A DNA stretch of 64,000 bases from Gammaproteobacteria bacterium HGW-Gammaproteobacteria-2 (GTDB taxonomy: Bacteria > Pseudomonadota > Gammaproteobacteria > Xanthomonadales > Xanthomonadaceae): the NCBI GenBank assembly GCA_002840015.1, contig PGZE01000031.1, forward strand, positions 1 to 64,000, written 5' to 3'. Below, piece after piece: positions 1 to 9,603 of the stretch. A program made the translations under genes and the position numbers. The first letter of the stretch is position 1. Each line of letters opens with the position of its first letter. The notes under the pieces are model-generated. The model did not search any database and was not told the origin of the DNA. It saw only the letters and a program-made list of their open reading frames with translations.

Positions 1-394
1 GCTGCTCGACCAGGGTCAGGCGGGCGACAACGCGGGTCTGCTGCTGCGCGGCACCAAGCGCGACGACGTGGAGCGTGGCCAGGTGCTGGCCAAGCCCGGT
101 TCGATCACCCCGCACACCGAGTTCGAGGCCGAGGTGTATGTGCTGTCGAAGGATGAAGGCGGCCGTCATACCCCGTTCTTCAAGGGTTACCGCCCGCAGT
201 TCTACTTCCGCACCACGGACGTGACCGGCGCGGTGACGCTGCCCGAGGGTGTCGAGATGGTGATGCCGGGCGACAACATCAAGATGGTGGTGGCGCTGAT
301 TGCGCCGATCGCGATGGACGAAGGTCTGCGTTTTGCGATCCGCGAAGGTGGCCGCACCGTCGGCGCCGGCGTGGTAGCCAAGGTCATCAAGTAA
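1..394 (+). CDS. tuf: Elongation factor Tu, C-terminal part (5' end outside window)
   Basis: EF-Tu is the GTPase that carries aminoacyl-tRNA to the ribosome. Only the last 130 or so codons are present, read in the frame starting at base 2. The visible part covers beta-barrel domains 2 and 3, with [16 protein letters not shown], the [21 protein letters not shown] segment and the normal ending [10 protein letters not shown]. The gene sits directly upstream of rpsJ, as in many gammaproteobacterial str-S10 regions. No internal gap is visible. The GTP-binding domain lies outside the window. Confidence 0.97.
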   Translation, partial: LLDQGQAGDNAGLLLRGTKRDDVERGQVLAKPGSITPHTEFEAEVYVLSKDEGGRHTPFFKGYRPQFYFRTTDVTGAVTLPEGVEMVMPGDNIKMVVALIAPIAMDEGLRFAIREGGRTVGAGVVAKVIK

Positions 395-406
395 GTTTTG
401 CTCACG

Positions 407-433
407 GAGGCTGGGGCGATTGATCCCAGCCTC
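407..433 (+). terminator. Hairpin in tuf-rpsJ spacer
   Basis: A perfect 9-bp stem (GAGGCTGGG / CCCAGCCTC) closes a 9-nt loop between tuf and rpsJ and is followed by a pyrimidine-rich stretch without a clean T-run. It may be a weak terminator after tuf or a leader structure for the S10 operon. Autogenous leader control of S10 by L4 is known in Escherichia coli, but the sequence here does not show whether that applies. Confidence 0.55.
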
Positions 434-468
434 GTCGCTCTTTCAACACGATTAACCAGGAATTTGCC

Positions 469-780
469 ATGGCGGACCAAAAGATTCGCATTCGGCTCAA
501 AGCTTTCGATCATCGTCTGATTGATCGTTCGGCCAGCGAGATCGTAGAGACAGCACGTCGTACCGGTGCCCAGGTACGCGGCCCGATCCCGTTGCCGACC
601 AAGATTGAGCGTTACACCATCCTGGTATCGCCGCACGTCGACAAAGATGCGCGCGACCAGTACGAGACCCGCACGCACAAGCGCGTGCTGGACATTGTCG
701 ACCCCAACGACAAAACCGTCGACGCGCTGATGAAGCTCGAGTTGGCGGCTGGCGTTGACGTCCAGATCAAGCTGTACTGA
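469..780 (+). CDS. rpsJ: 30S ribosomal protein S10
   Basis: S10 is a 103-residue protein of the 30S head and also the NusE antitermination factor. The sequence is full length and typical ([20 protein letters not shown] near the N-terminus, [20 protein letters not shown] in the middle). It is the first gene of the S10 operon, with rplC starting 10 bases after its stop. Confidence 0.98.
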   Translation: MADQKIRIRLKAFDHRLIDRSASEIVETARRTGAQVRGPIPLPTKIERYTILVSPHVDKDARDQYETRTHKRVLDIVDPNDKTVDALMKLELAAGVDVQIKLY

Positions 781-790
781 GGCTAGAACC

Positions 791-1429
791 ATGACTATCG
801 GTATCGTTGGCCGCAAATGCGGTATGAGCAGGGTGTTCACTGAGGATGGTCGGTCAATTCCGGTCACTCTTATCGAGGCATCCCCAAATCGAATCACCCA
901 AATCAAGACCGTTGAGGTCGATGGCTACAGCGCGTTGCAGGTAACTGCCGGCAGCAAGCGTGCAGCACTGATCAACAAACCGCTTGCGGGTCATTACGCC
1001 AAAGCGAAGGTCGAGGCTGGTCGTGGCTTGTGGGAGTTCCGTGTTGACCCCGCTGAAGTGACCAACCATACAGTTGGTGGCGAGTTGCGTGCCGATGCGT
1101 TCACGGTTGGACAGATCGTTGACGTGACCGGTACCACCAAGGGCAAAGGCTTTCAGGGCACGATCAAGCGCTGGAACTTCACCATGGGTGATGCCACCCA
1201 CGGTAACTCGTTGTCGCATCGCTCACCGGGCTCCATCGGTCAGCGGCAGACACCAGGTCGTGTGTTCCCGGGCAAAAAGATGTCGGGCCACATGGGCGCC
1301 GTGCAGCAAACCACCCAGGGTCTGGAAGTGGTCAAGGTAGACGTCGAACGCGGCCTGCTCGCGATCCGCGGCGCGGTTCCCGGTGCTCCGGGTGGCAACG
1401 TCATCGTGCGTCCCACGAGCAAGGGCTGA
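791..1429 (+). CDS. rplC: 50S ribosomal protein L3
   Basis: L3 is an early-assembly 50S protein that reaches toward the peptidyl transferase centre. The start at ATG 791 gives 212 residues beginning [16 protein letters not shown], the usual L3 N-terminus; upstream in-frame codons overlap rpsJ and are rejected. The conserved segment with [13 protein letters not shown] and [22 protein letters not shown] is present. The glutamine in GQRQTP is the residue methylated by PrmB in relatives. Confidence 0.97.
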   Translation: MTIGIVGRKCGMSRVFTEDGRSIPVTLIEASPNRITQIKTVEVDGYSALQVTAGSKRAALINKPLAGHYAKAKVEAGRGLWEFRVDPAEVTNHTVGGELRADAFTVGQIVDVTGTTKGKGFQGTIKRWNFTMGDATHGNSLSHRSPGSIGQRQTPGRVFPGKKMSGHMGAVQQTTQGLEVVKVDVERGLLAIRGAVPGAPGGNVIVRPTSKG

Positions 1430-1440
1430 GGAGAGTCGAG

Positions 1441-2043
1441 ATGGAACTTGCCGTAATTGGTAGCAGCCAGAAGCTGTCGGTGTCTGACGCGATCTTTGCT
1501 CGCGAGTTCAGCGAGCCACTGGTGCATCAGGTTGTAGTTGCGTACCGCAACGGTGGTCGTGCCGGCACCAAGGCGCAAAAGACGCGTTCCGAGGTGAATG
1601 GCACCACCAAGAAGTTCAAGAAGCAAAAGGGCGGTGGTGCGCGCCACGGCAGCTACAAGGCGCCGATCTTCGTTGGCGGTGGCGTTACTTTTGCTGCCAA
1701 GCCGCGCGATCATTCGGAGAAGGTCAACCGCAAGATGTATCGCGCAGCGATGGCCGCGATCCTTTCCGAGTTGAATCGTCTGGGCCGTTTGATGGTGGTC
1801 GAGAGCTTCGAGCTTGAAACACCACGCACACGTGACCTTGTTGCCAAATTGGCGGAACTGGGTGTAACCACTCCGCTGATTGTTACCGAGAGCGGTACCG
1901 AGGCGCTGTATCTGGCAGCGCGCAATTTGCCTTATGTCGAAGTGCGTGATGTCCAGGGCATGGATCCGGTGTCGCTGGTCGGCTCGGAATATGTCGTGAT
2001 TACCGCGGAAGCGGTCAAGAAAGTTGAGGAGTGGTTGGCATGA
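1441..2043 (+). CDS. rplD: 50S ribosomal protein L4
   Basis: L4 lines the 50S exit tunnel and in E. coli represses the S10 operon. The 200-residue product is full length and contains the tunnel-loop region with [23 protein letters not shown] and the [20 protein letters not shown] block. The stop overlaps the rplW start (ATGA at 2040-2043), so L4 and L23 are translationally coupled. Confidence 0.97.
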   Translation: MELAVIGSSQKLSVSDAIFAREFSEPLVHQVVVAYRNGGRAGTKAQKTRSEVNGTTKKFKKQKGGGARHGSYKAPIFVGGGVTFAAKPRDHSEKVNRKMYRAAMAAILSELNRLGRLMVVESFELETPRTRDLVAKLAELGVTTPLIVTESGTEALYLAARNLPYVEVRDVQGMDPVSLVGSEYVVITAEAVKKVEEWLA

Positions 2044-2294
2044 GCAGCGCGAAGATTCTCAGCGTGCTTCGCGCCCCGCGCGTGTCTGAAAAGACGGCCC
2101 GGTTGCAAGAAGCATCCAACCAGTAGGCCGCGGTAGAGCAGTTGTTCAACGTCAAGGTTGAGGCGGTCAATGTTCTTAACGTCAAGGGGAAGGTCAAGTC
2201 CTTCCGCTTCCGTGAAGGACGCCGCAACGACTGGCGCAAGGCATACGTTCGTTTGGCCGAAGGCCAGACGATCGACGTGATGGCCAAGGCCTGA
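2040..2294 (+). pseudogene. rplW: 50S ribosomal protein L23, broken by an internal deletion and TAG
   Basis: L23 surrounds the exit tunnel and docks trigger factor and SRP. The first 28 codons are typical ([20 protein letters not shown]...SNQ). An in-frame TAG follows at 2124-2126, and the frame continues normally from [18 protein letters not shown] to IDVMAKA. Against family members the segment resembling YVFEVxxDATKADVK is missing. The TAG is exactly what results if TA of the tyrosine codon is joined to G of the last lysine codon, a loss of about 42 nt. L23 is essential and no second copy is in the window, so a sequence error is more likely than true loss. Confidence 0.9.
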
Positions 2295-2305
2295 GGCAGA
2301 ATCCC

Positions 2306-3133
2306 ATGGCATTGATGACATTTAAACCCACATCTCCTGGCCGTCGCGCCATGGTGCGTGTGGTAACCCCGGATCTTCACAAGGGCCGCCCGCATGCGCC
2401 GCTTGTCGAGAGCAAATCCAACACCGGTGGCCGTAACCACCACGGTCGAATCACCACCCGGCATATCGGTGGCGGCCACAAGCAGAATTATCGTCTGATC
2501 GATTTCAAGCGCGACAAGGAAGGCATCCCGGCGCGCGTGGAACGTATCGAGTACGATCCCAATCGTACGGCGCATATTGCGCTGGTGTGCTATGCCGACG
2601 GCGAGCGACGTTACATCATCGCCCCCAAGGGCATGAAGGCGGGCGATCAAGTGATTGCGGGCAGTGATGCTCCAATCAAGACCGGCAACTCGCTGCCGCT
2701 GCGCAACATGCCGGTTGGATCGACCGTGCATTGCATCGAGATGCGCCCGGGCAAGGGTGCGCAGTTGGCACGTGCTGCTGGTGCCTCGGCGCAGTTGATC
2801 TCACGCGAGCAGGGTTACGCAACGATTCGTTTGCGTTCCGGTGAAATGCGCAAGGTGCCGATCGAATGCCGTGCAACCATCGGCGAGGTCAGCAACTCCG
2901 AGCACAACCTGGAGAAGCTGGGCAAGGCTGGTGCAAGCCGTTGGCGCGGCATCAAGCCGACCGTCCGTGGCGCAGCGATGAACCCGGTTGACCATCCGCA
3001 CGGTGGTGGTGAGGCACGTGCCGGCCAGGGTAACCCGCATCCGGTATCGCCTTGGGGCACTCCGGCCAAGGGTTACAAGACTCGCAAGAACAAGCGTACG
3101 ACGAAGTTCATCGTCCGCGATCGCAGGGGTTGA
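2306..3133 (+). CDS. rplB: 50S ribosomal protein L2
   Basis: L2 is a 275-residue 23S rRNA-binding protein needed for subunit association and peptidyl transfer. The conserved C-terminal [16 protein letters not shown] motif, with the histidine important for activity, is present along with the basic tail [17 protein letters not shown]. It begins 11 bases after the rplW stop and is full length. Confidence 0.98.
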   Translation: MALMTFKPTSPGRRAMVRVVTPDLHKGRPHAPLVESKSNTGGRNHHGRITTRHIGGGHKQNYRLIDFKRDKEGIPARVERIEYDPNRTAHIALVCYADGERRYIIAPKGMKAGDQVIAGSDAPIKTGNSLPLRNMPVGSTVHCIEMRPGKGAQLARAAGASAQLISREQGYATIRLRSGEMRKVPIECRATIGEVSNSEHNLEKLGKAGASRWRGIKPTVRGAAMNPVDHPHGGGEARAGQGNPHPVSPWGTPAKGYKTRKNKRTTKFIVRDRRG

Positions 3134-3144
3134 TAGGTAAAGCC

Positions 3145-3420
3145 ATGTCCCGATCACTAAAGAAAGGCCCGTTCATCGACCACCACCTGGCAAAAAAGGT
3201 GGATGTCGCGGTAGCCGCAAATAACAAGCGTCCGATCAAGACCTGGTCGCGCCGCTCCATGATCCTGCCGGAAATGGTGGGTCTCACCCTCGCCATCCAC
3301 AATGGCCGTGCGCATGTGCCGATTCTCGTCAACGAGAACATGGTCGGCCACAAGCTCGGCGAGTTCGCTTTGACGCGCACCTTCAAAGGGCACGGCGGCG
3401 ACAAGAAGTCGGGCAAGTAA
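3145..3420 (+). CDS. rpsS: 30S ribosomal protein S19
   Basis: S19 is a 30S head protein contacting the A-site tRNA finger bridge. ATG 3145 is preceded by AGGTAA and gives 91 residues starting [15 protein letters not shown], the standard N-terminus. A longer reading from upstream overlaps rplB and is discarded. The ending [10 protein letters not shown] is typical. Confidence 0.97.
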   Translation: MSRSLKKGPFIDHHLAKKVDVAVAANNKRPIKTWSRRSMILPEMVGLTLAIHNGRAHVPILVNENMVGHKLGEFALTRTFKGHGGDKKSGK

Positions 3421-3431
3421 GGAGTATGGCC

Positions 3432-3767
3432 ATGGAAGCGAAAGCCGTTCTGCGCACTGCGCGCATCTCGCCACAAAAAGCGCGTCTGGTTGCCGACCAG
3501 GTGCGTGGTTTACCAGCCGCTCGAGCGCTGGCACTGCTCAAGTACAGCGACAAAAAAGCCGCTCACCTGATTTACAAGGTGTTGTGGTCGGCGCTGGCAA
3601 ATGCGGAAAACAATGAAGGTGCTGACGCCGATGATCTCAAGGTCGCCAGCATTTTTGTCGATGAAGGTCCGGCATTGAAGCGGTTTGCTGCACGGGCAAA
3701 GGGCCGGGGCACCCGGATCATCAAGCGTACCAGCCACATTACCGTGGTCGTGGGCGCTGGCCACTAA
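3432..3767 (+). CDS. rplV: 50S ribosomal protein L22
   Basis: L22 lines the exit tunnel with a beta-hairpin. GGAG at 3421-3424 lies seven bases before ATG 3432 but only one base before the earlier ATG at 3426, so 3432 is chosen; the product has 111 residues. It reads [20 protein letters not shown] and contains the tunnel hairpin region [20 protein letters not shown]. Macrolide-resistance changes in other bacteria map to this hairpin; nothing unusual is seen here. Confidence 0.96.
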   Translation: MEAKAVLRTARISPQKARLVADQVRGLPAARALALLKYSDKKAAHLIYKVLWSALANAENNEGADADDLKVASIFVDEGPALKRFAARAKGRGTRIIKRTSHITVVVGAGH

Positions 3768-3776
3768 AATCAGACG

Positions 3777-4478
3777 ATGGGTCATAAAGTACATCCAACG
3801 GGAATCCGCCTCGGTATCTCCAAGGACTGGAACTCGAAGTGGTTTGCAGGCAAGCGCGATTTCGCCAACTATCTGGTTGCCGATCTGCGTGTACGTGCGA
3901 TGCTTCGCAAGAAGCTCGCCCAGGCCGGCATCTCCAAAATTGTCATTGAGCGCCCCGAGAAAAGCGCACGTGTCACCATTCATTCCGCCCGTCCGGGTGT
4001 GGTGATTGGCAAGCGCGGTGAGGATATCGAGAAGCTGCGCAAAGAAGTCTCACAGATCATGGGTGTGCCGGTGCATATCAATGTCTCTGAAGTGCGCAAG
4101 CCCGAGCTTGATGCGCAACTGGTAGCCGAGTCGATTGCACAGCAGCTTGAGCGCCGCATCATGTTCCGCCGCGCGATGAAGCGTGCGGTAGGTAACTCGA
4201 TGCGCCTGGGTGCGCTGGGTATCAAGGTCAACGTTGCCGGTCGTCTCAATGGTGCCGAAATTGCACGAAGTGAATGGTATCGCGAGGGTCGGGTACCGCT
4301 GCACACATTGCGTGCCGACATCGATTACGGGTTTGCCGAAGCGCACACCACCTACGGTGTCATTGGTATCAAAACATGGATTTACAAAGGCGAAGTGTTC
4401 GATTACTCCGCCATCGGGCAGGAAAAGCCTGATGACAAGCGATCCGAGCGCGCGCCGCGCCACGCGCCGGCCAAGTGA
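3777..4478 (+). CDS. rpsC: 30S ribosomal protein S3
   Basis: S3 is a 233-residue protein at the mRNA entry site with helicase activity. The N-terminal [14 protein letters not shown], the KH motif [16 protein letters not shown] and the C-terminal block [20 protein letters not shown] are all present. It is followed at 10 bases by rplP. Confidence 0.98.
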   Translation: MGHKVHPTGIRLGISKDWNSKWFAGKRDFANYLVADLRVRAMLRKKLAQAGISKIVIERPEKSARVTIHSARPGVVIGKRGEDIEKLRKEVSQIMGVPVHINVSEVRKPELDAQLVAESIAQQLERRIMFRRAMKRAVGNSMRLGALGIKVNVAGRLNGAEIARSEWYREGRVPLHTLRADIDYGFAEAHTTYGVIGIKTWIYKGEVFDYSAIGQEKPDDKRSERAPRHAPAK

Positions 4479-4488
4479 GGGATAAGTC

Positions 4489-4902
4489 ATGCTGCAACCC
4501 AAGCGTACCAAGTACCGTAAAGTACACAAAGGCCGTAATGAGGGCCTGAGCTGGAGCGGTTCGGCCGTCAGTTTTGGCGAATATGGTCTAAAGGCTGTAT
4601 CATATGGCCACCTGACCGCTCGTCAGATAGAAGCTGCGCGCCGTTCAATCAGTCGTCACGTCAAGCGTGGCGGCAAGTTGTGGATCCGGGTATTCCCGGA
4701 CAAGCCGGTTACCAAGAAGCCAATCGAAGTCCGCATGGGCTCCGGTAAGGGCAATGTGGAATATTGGGTTGCCCCGATCCAGCCTGGTCGTGTGCTGTAC
4801 GAGATGGAAGGTGTAACCGAAGAGGTTGCCCGTGAGGCGTTTCGCCTGGCGGCGGCCAAGCTTTCTGTTCAGACCACTTTTGTAACCCGTACGGTGCGCT
4901 GA
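4489..4902 (+). CDS. rplP: 50S ribosomal protein L16
   Basis: L16 is a 137-residue protein near the A site. The [19 protein letters not shown] start and the [23 protein letters not shown] core are typical. The arginine of the MGSGKG region corresponds to the position hydroxylated by YcfD in E. coli. The stop overlaps the rpmC start by one base. Confidence 0.98.
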   Translation: MLQPKRTKYRKVHKGRNEGLSWSGSAVSFGEYGLKAVSYGHLTARQIEAARRSISRHVKRGGKLWIRVFPDKPVTKKPIEVRMGSGKGNVEYWVAPIQPGRVLYEMEGVTEEVAREAFRLAAAKLSVQTTFVTRTVR

Positions 4903-5087
4903 TGAATATCAAGAATCTGCGTGACAAATCGGCAGCCGAGCTGAGCGATCATTTGCTTGACCTGCGCAAGGAACAGTTTGCGCTGCGCATGCAGAAGGCC
5001 ACCGGGCAGCTCGCCCAGTCCCATCAGATCAAGCGCGTCCGGCGCGAGATCGCACAAGCCACGATGCTGTTGGCCGACAAGAAGTAA
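4902..5087 (+). CDS. rpmC: 50S ribosomal protein L29
   Basis: L29 is a 61-residue helical protein at the tunnel exit next to L23. It reads [20 protein letters not shown] and ends LADKK. The start overlaps the rplP stop (TGATG), which indicates translational coupling. Confidence 0.97.
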   Translation: MNIKNLRDKSAAELSDHLLDLRKEQFALRMQKATGQLAQSHQIKRVRREIAQATMLLADKK

Positions 5088-5098
5088 GGGCGATTGCG

Positions 5099-5362
5099 AT
5101 GAGCGAAAATAGCCAAACGTTGCGTACGGTCGAAGGCCGTGTGATCAGCAACAAGATGGACAAAACAGTCACTGTGCTGGTGGAGCGGCAGATCAAGCAC
5201 GCGTTGTACGGCAAGTACTTGCGTCGTTCGACCAAGCTGCACGCGCATGACGAAAGTAATGTCTGCAAGGAAGGCGATCTGGTGCGCGTAGCCGAATGCC
5301 GCCCTTTGTCCAAGTCCAAGAACTGGCGTGTGGTTGAAGTTGTCACACGTGCGGCCGAGTGA
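5099..5362 (+). CDS. rpsQ: 30S ribosomal protein S17
   Basis: S17 is an 87-residue OB-fold protein binding the 5' domain of 16S rRNA. The signature [18 protein letters not shown] and the ending [15 protein letters not shown] are intact. It lies between rpmC and rplN in the spc-like order. Confidence 0.97.
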   Translation: MSENSQTLRTVEGRVISNKMDKTVTVLVERQIKHALYGKYLRRSTKLHAHDESNVCKEGDLVRVAECRPLSKSKNWRVVEVVTRAAE

Positions 5363-5381
5363 GTAGAGAGGAATCTGAGCC

Positions 5382-5709
5382 ATGATCCAGATGCAGAGCT
5401 ACCTTGAGGCCGCCGACAACAGTGGCGCCAAAGAGTTGATGTGCATCAAGGTGTTGGGCGGCTCCAAGCGCCGCTACGCCTATATCGGTGACATCATCAA
5501 GGTGACCGTTTTACGACGCCGTGGTTGTGCGTACCCGTAAGGGGGTGCGTCGTCCCGATGGCTCGTTGATCCGTTTTGATGGTAACGCGGCAGTGTTGCT
5601 GAACAACAAGCAAGAGCCGATCGGAACGCGTATTTTCGGGCCGGTAACCCGTGAGCTGCGTACCGAGAAGTTCATGAAGATTGTCTCGCTCGCGCCTGAA
5701 GTGCTTTGA
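5382..5709 (+). pseudogene. rplN: 50S ribosomal protein L14, frameshifted by an internal deletion
   Basis: L14 forms intersubunit bridges at the elongation-factor site. From ATG 5382 the frame encodes [20 protein letters not shown] through GDIIKVTV, then loses homology near 5509-5511. The rest ([20 protein letters not shown] to SLAPEVL, ending at 5709) is in another frame. Compared with E. coli L14, the block matching KEAIPRGKVKKGDV is missing. Reconstructing codons gives a loss of about 41 nt, which explains the shift. L14 is essential, so an assembly or consensus gap is suspected. The two halves are otherwise perfectly normal. Confidence 0.92.
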
Positions 5710-5728
5710 GCAGACCAGGAAAAGAACT

Positions 5729-6043
5729 ATGAACCGTATTCGCAAGGGCGACCAGGTGATCATCATCGCCGGTGCCGACAAGGGCAAGAAAGGTGAGGTG
5801 CTGCGTGTATTGGGCGAGAAAGTCATCGTCCAGAACGTGCGCATCATCAAGCGTCACACCAAGGCGAATCCGCAGGCGCAACAGCCCGGCGGAATCATCG
5901 AGCGTGAGGCGCCGATCCACGCTTCAAATGTAGCGCTGTACAACCCTGCCTCAGGCAAGGCTGAGCGCGTTGGCTTCAAGGTGCTTGAGGATGGACGCAA
6001 AGTGCGTGTGTTCCGCTCAAGTGGCGAGGCGATTGACGCCTAA
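5729..6043 (+). CDS. rplX: 50S ribosomal protein L24
   Basis: L24 is a 104-residue initiator of 50S assembly with a KOW motif. The start at ATG 5729 is preceded by AGGAAAAGA and gives [22 protein letters not shown], where the KOW segment is clear. The longer upstream reading runs through rplN and is rejected. Confidence 0.97.
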   Translation: MNRIRKGDQVIIIAGADKGKKGEVLRVLGEKVIVQNVRIIKRHTKANPQAQQPGGIIEREAPIHASNVALYNPASGKAERVGFKVLEDGRKVRVFRSSGEAIDA

Positions 6044-6104
6044 TTTGTATTCCGGCCCCGGATGGCCGGTCAGTTGATCAGGATGATCACAAGGAACGCG
6101 ACCC

Positions 6105-6644
6105 ATGAGCCGGTTTGAAACGATTTACAAAGAAGAAGTAATGCCAAAGCTGATTGAGCGTTTTGGCTACAAAAACCCAATGCAGGTGCCGCGCCTGACC
6201 AAAATCACCTTGAACATGGGTGTCGGCGAAGCGGTGGGCAACAAGAAAATCCTCGAAAATGCAGTGGCTGATCTGACCAAGATCGTCGGTCAACGTCCGA
6301 TCATCACCAAATCGCGGGTTTCGGTTGCCAGCTTCAAGATTCGCGACAACTGGCCGATCGGTTGCAAGGTCACCTTGCGCCGTGCGCAGATGTACGAATT
6401 CTTTGATCGCCTGATCAGCATCGCCCTGCCGCGCGTGCGCGACTTCCGTGGTGTTTCGGCTCGCTCGTTCGATGGTCGTGGCAACTTCAATATGGGTGTC
6501 AAGGAACAGATCATCTTCCCGGAGATCGACTTCGACCAGGTTGATGCGATGCGCGGCATGGACATTGCAATCACCACAACCGCCAAGACCGATGAGGAAG
6601 GGCGGGCGTTACTTGAAGCCTTCCGCTTCCCGTTCCGTAACTGA
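6105..6644 (+). CDS. rplE: 50S ribosomal protein L5
   Basis: L5 is a 179-residue central-protuberance protein that helps load 5S rRNA. Conserved blocks include [35 protein letters not shown] and [20 protein letters not shown]. The product is full length. It follows rplX after about 60 bases. Confidence 0.98.
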   Translation: MSRFETIYKEEVMPKLIERFGYKNPMQVPRLTKITLNMGVGEAVGNKKILENAVADLTKIVGQRPIITKSRVSVASFKIRDNWPIGCKVTLRRAQMYEFFDRLISIALPRVRDFRGVSARSFDGRGNFNMGVKEQIIFPEIDFDQVDAMRGMDIAITTTAKTDEEGRALLEAFRFPFRN

Positions 6645-6660
6645 TCAAGGGCATTAGATT

Positions 6661-6966
6661 ATGGCAAAGACCTGCATGGTTAACCGCGAAGTCAAGCGCG
6701 CCAAATTGGTAGCCAAGTACGCAACCAAGCGTGCTGAGCTCAAGGCGATGATTTCCAGTGCACATACCCCGTACGAAGAGCGCGCAGAGGCGGTTGCCAA
6801 GCTGCAGAAGTTGCCGCGTGATTCAAGTTCTTCCCGGCAGCGTAACCGTTGCCAGCTCACTGGCCGCTCGCGTGGTGTTTACGCCAAGTTCGGTCTGGGT
6901 CGCAACAAGTTGCGTGAAGCAACCATGCGCGGCGATGTTCCCGGTTTGCGCAAGGCCAGTTGGTAA
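6661..6966 (+). CDS. rpsN: 30S ribosomal protein S14
   Basis: S14 is the 101-residue long form without the CxxC zinc motifs of the short form. It contains [24 protein letters not shown] near the C-terminus. The position between L5 and S8 is standard. Confidence 0.97.
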   Translation: MAKTCMVNREVKRAKLVAKYATKRAELKAMISSAHTPYEERAEAVAKLQKLPRDSSSSRQRNRCQLTGRSRGVYAKFGLGRNKLREATMRGDVPGLRKASW

Positions 6967-7015
6967 GCGCGTCGGATATCGGTGCTGAAACGATTCAACT
7001 ACAGGAATTCCTGAA

Positions 7016-7411
7016 ATGAGCATGACTGATCCTATTGCCGACATGCTGGTGCGCATCAAGAATGGCGCCGCAGTTGGTAAATCCTCCGTTACGATGCCGG
7101 CATCACGGGTTAAGCTCGCGATTGCTGAAGTGTTGAAATCCGAGGGCTATGTTTCCGATGCACGTGTATCGGGCGAAGGTGCCAAGAAGACGCTTGAAAT
7201 CGTCCTCAAGTATTACGAGGGCCGTCCGGTGATCGAGCGTTTGCAGCGCGTCTCGCGCTCCAGTCTTCGCCAATATCGCGGCAAGGACGACCTTCCCAAG
7301 ATCCTCAACGGACTGGGTACGGCAATCATTTCGACCTCCAAAGGCATCATGACCGATCGCCAGGCCCGCACTGCGGGTGTGGGCGGCGAAGTCATCTGTC
7401 TCGTTGCCTGA
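7016..7411 (+). CDS. rpsH: 30S ribosomal protein S8
   Basis: S8 is a 131-residue 16S rRNA-binding protein and in E. coli the repressor of the spc operon. It starts [17 protein letters not shown] and ends [13 protein letters not shown] with the STSKGIMTD motif. AGGA lies about nine bases before ATG 7016; the in-frame ATG at 7022 is an alternative start. Confidence 0.97.
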   Translation: MSMTDPIADMLVRIKNGAAVGKSSVTMPASRVKLAIAEVLKSEGYVSDARVSGEGAKKTLEIVLKYYEGRPVIERLQRVSRSSLRQYRGKDDLPKILNGLGTAIISTSKGIMTDRQARTAGVGGEVICLVA

Positions 7412-7426
7412 TCCGGGAGACAATGC

Positions 7427-7954
7427 ATGTCACGTGTAGCTAAAATGCCGATTGCCCTGCCGAAGGGTGTCGAGATTTCCATCGCTGCTGGTGCGATTAC
7501 GGTCAAGGGCCCCAAAGGCACTTTGTCGCAAGCGAGCATCGCCGGTGTCAATGTAAACCTTGAGAATGGTGAGCTGGCCATTTCGCCAGTCAACAACGAC
7601 AGTGATGCACTTGCTGGTACCATGCGCGCCTTGCTTGCCAATATGGTGCATGGCGTCAGCTCCGGTTTCGAGCGCAAGCTTGAGCTGGTCGGCGTTGGTT
7701 ATCGCGCCACCATGCAGGGCAAGGATCTTGGCCTCGCACTTGGGTTTTCGCATCCGATCGTGTTCAAGGTGCCGGAAGGCGTCAGCGTTGAGACGCCGAC
7801 ACAGACTGAAGTGTTGGTCAAGGGTTCTGACAAGCAGCTGGTGGGTCAGGTCGCGGCAAAGATTCGCGCATTCCGCAAGCCTGAGCCCTACAAGGGCAAG
7901 GGTGTGCGTTATGCCGGTGAGAAAATCAACATGAAGGAAGCCAAGAAGGCGTAA
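7427..7954 (+). CDS. rplF: 50S ribosomal protein L6
   Basis: L6 is a 175-residue two-domain protein near the sarcin-ricin loop. It contains [19 protein letters not shown] and the C-terminal signature [16 protein letters not shown]. It is preceded by GGGAGACA and full length. Confidence 0.98.
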   Translation: MSRVAKMPIALPKGVEISIAAGAITVKGPKGTLSQASIAGVNVNLENGELAISPVNNDSDALAGTMRALLANMVHGVSSGFERKLELVGVGYRATMQGKDLGLALGFSHPIVFKVPEGVSVETPTQTEVLVKGSDKQLVGQVAAKIRAFRKPEPYKGKGVRYAGEKINMKEAKKA

Positions 7955-8024
7955 TCGGTATCTCCTGGCGGCCAAGCTGGTCGCTCAGGGCATCACCAAC
8001 CCTTCAGCTTTCAAGGATAGGAAC

Positions 8025-8378
8025 ATGGACAAGAATATCGCTCGCCTGCGTCGTGCCAAAACCACCCGTTCACATATCCGCAAGCTCGGCGTGCCGCGTT
8101 TGTCGGTGCTGCGTACGGGGCAGCACATGTACGCACAGGTTTTCAGCGCTGATGGTTCGGTGGTGCTGGCCAGTGCATCCACCGTCGAGACGGCCGTTCG
8201 CGAAGGTCTTACCGGCCTCAAGAACGCCACTGCTGCTGCGCGCGTTGGCGCCGAAGTGGCAAGCCGCGCCCTCAAGGCAGGCATTGAAAAGGTCGCGTTT
8301 GATCGTTCAGGCTACCGCTACCACGGCCGAATCAAGGCTCTGGCTGAAGCTGCTCGTGAAGCGGGTCTCAAGTTTTAA
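8025..8378 (+). CDS. rplR: 50S ribosomal protein L18
   Basis: L18 is a 117-residue 5S rRNA-binding protein. It reads [20 protein letters not shown] and ends [26 protein letters not shown], the conserved C-terminus. It starts about 70 bases after rplF. Confidence 0.97.
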   Translation: MDKNIARLRRAKTTRSHIRKLGVPRLSVLRTGQHMYAQVFSADGSVVLASASTVETAVREGLTGLKNATAAARVGAEVASRALKAGIEKVAFDRSGYRYHGRIKALAEAAREAGLKF

Positions 8379-8455
8379 TTCACGTTGTTCGCAGCACGTT
8401 TCATAAACCACAACGATAAGCGGCCAATGTGCCGTAAGTATTTTGAGGAACATCG

Positions 8456-8962
8456 ATGAGTATTTCCGAACGTGACAATGGCGATGGCCTCGTCGAAAAG
8501 CTGGTCGCCGTCAATCGTGTGTCAAAAACCGTAAAGGGTGGCCGGCAGTTTACTTTTACCGCGCTGACCGTTGTCGGTGATGGTGCAGGCAAGGTCGGCT
8601 TTGGCTATGGCAAGGCGCGCGAAGTGCCGGTGGCCATCCAGAAGTCGATGGAATATGCCCGCAAGGCGATGATTACTGTCGAATTGAATCAAGGCACCTT
8701 GTGGCATCCAGTCAAGTCACGTCACGGTGCGGCGCAGGTGTACATGCAGCCGGCATCCGAAGGTACTGGCGTCATTGCCGGTGGCGCGATGCGTGCTGTG
8801 CTGGAAGCGGTCGGTGTAAAGAACGTGCTCGCCAAAGCGGTGGGTTCACGTAATCCCATCAACCTGGTGCGGGCAACGCTGCGTGGTTTGCAGTCGGTGC
8901 AATCGCCAGCTCGTGTAGCAGCAAAGCGCGGCAAGAGCGTGGAGGAAGTTCTCAATGGCTAA
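8456..8962 (+). CDS. rpsE: 30S ribosomal protein S5
   Basis: S5 is a 168-residue protein of the ribosomal accuracy centre. The double-stranded RNA-binding segment with [20 protein letters not shown] is typical and the [20 protein letters not shown] block is intact. The end overlaps the rpmD start by eight bases, indicating coupling. Confidence 0.97.
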   Translation: MSISERDNGDGLVEKLVAVNRVSKTVKGGRQFTFTALTVVGDGAGKVGFGYGKAREVPVAIQKSMEYARKAMITVELNQGTLWHPVKSRHGAAQVYMQPASEGTGVIAGGAMRAVLEAVGVKNVLAKAVGSRNPINLVRATLRGLQSVQSPARVAAKRGKSVEEVLNG

Positions 8963-9137
8963 TACGACAGTCAAGGTGCGTTTGGTCAAAGGCCTGCGCG
9001 GTTGCCAGAAGCGTCACCGTCTTTCGGTGAAGGGTCTGGGTTTGCGCAAGATCAATGATTTGCGTGAGCTGCAGGACACGCCCAGTGTGCGCGGTCTGAT
9101 CGCGCAGGTTCACTATCTCGTGCGCGTCGAGCTCTAA
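8955..9137 (+). CDS. rpmD: 50S ribosomal protein L30
   Basis: L30 is a 60-residue protein with the core [20 protein letters not shown]. It overlaps the 3' end of rpsE and precedes rplO, the normal spc order. Confidence 0.96.
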   Translation: MANTTVKVRLVKGLRGCQKRHRLSVKGLGLRKINDLRELQDTPSVRGLIAQVHYLVRVEL

Positions 9138-9165
9138 GCACACTACCGGATTTCAGGAGAACACC

Positions 9166-9600
9166 ATGCGTCTCAATTCAATCAAGCCGGCCGAAGGCTC
9201 TCGCAAGGCGCGTACCCGTGTCGGCCGTGGTATCGGCTCCGGTTTGGGCAAAACTTGCGGCCGCGGCCACAAGGGCTCGTTTGCCCGAGCTGGCAAAGGC
9301 AAGATCAAAGCCGGCTTCGAAGGTGGTCAGATGCCGATGTACAAGCGGTTGCCGAAGGTCGGCTTCCGCTCCAAGATCAAGGCCGAGCGTGCCGAGGTGC
9401 TGCTGTACAAACTCGAAGCGCTTGCCATCGAAGTGATCGATTTTGCCGTATTGCGTGAGGCCAAATTGGTGCCAGCTGGCGCCAAGCAAGTCAAGGTTGT
9501 CAAGAAGGGCGAAATCACCCGACGCATTGTGTTGCGTGGTATCGGCGCGACTGCCGGCGCCAAGGCTGCTATTGAAGCGGCCGGCGGCCAGGTGGAATAA
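9166..9600 (+). CDS. rplO: 50S ribosomal protein L15
   Basis: L15 is a 144-residue late-assembly protein. The glycine- and arginine-rich N-terminal region ([32 protein letters not shown]) and the [18 protein letters not shown] block are typical. An AGGAG ribosome binding site precedes ATG 9166, and secY starts three bases after the stop. Confidence 0.97.
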   Translation: MRLNSIKPAEGSRKARTRVGRGIGSGLGKTCGRGHKGSFARAGKGKIKAGFEGGQMPMYKRLPKVGFRSKIKAERAEVLLYKLEALAIEVIDFAVLREAKLVPAGAKQVKVVKKGEITRRIVLRGIGATAGAKAAIEAAGGQVE

Positions 9601-9603
9601 GCA

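Noticed and set aside
2124-2126. TAG in rplW read as amber recoding or codon reassignment
   Set aside because: TAG serves as the normal stop of other genes here (for example hypB), and a block of L23 is missing at that point. A deletion explains the TAG without recoding.
5500-5520. Programmed ribosomal frameshift in rplN or hppD
   Set aside because: No slippery heptamer or downstream structure is needed, because in both genes conserved residues are absent and a shift alone would not restore them.
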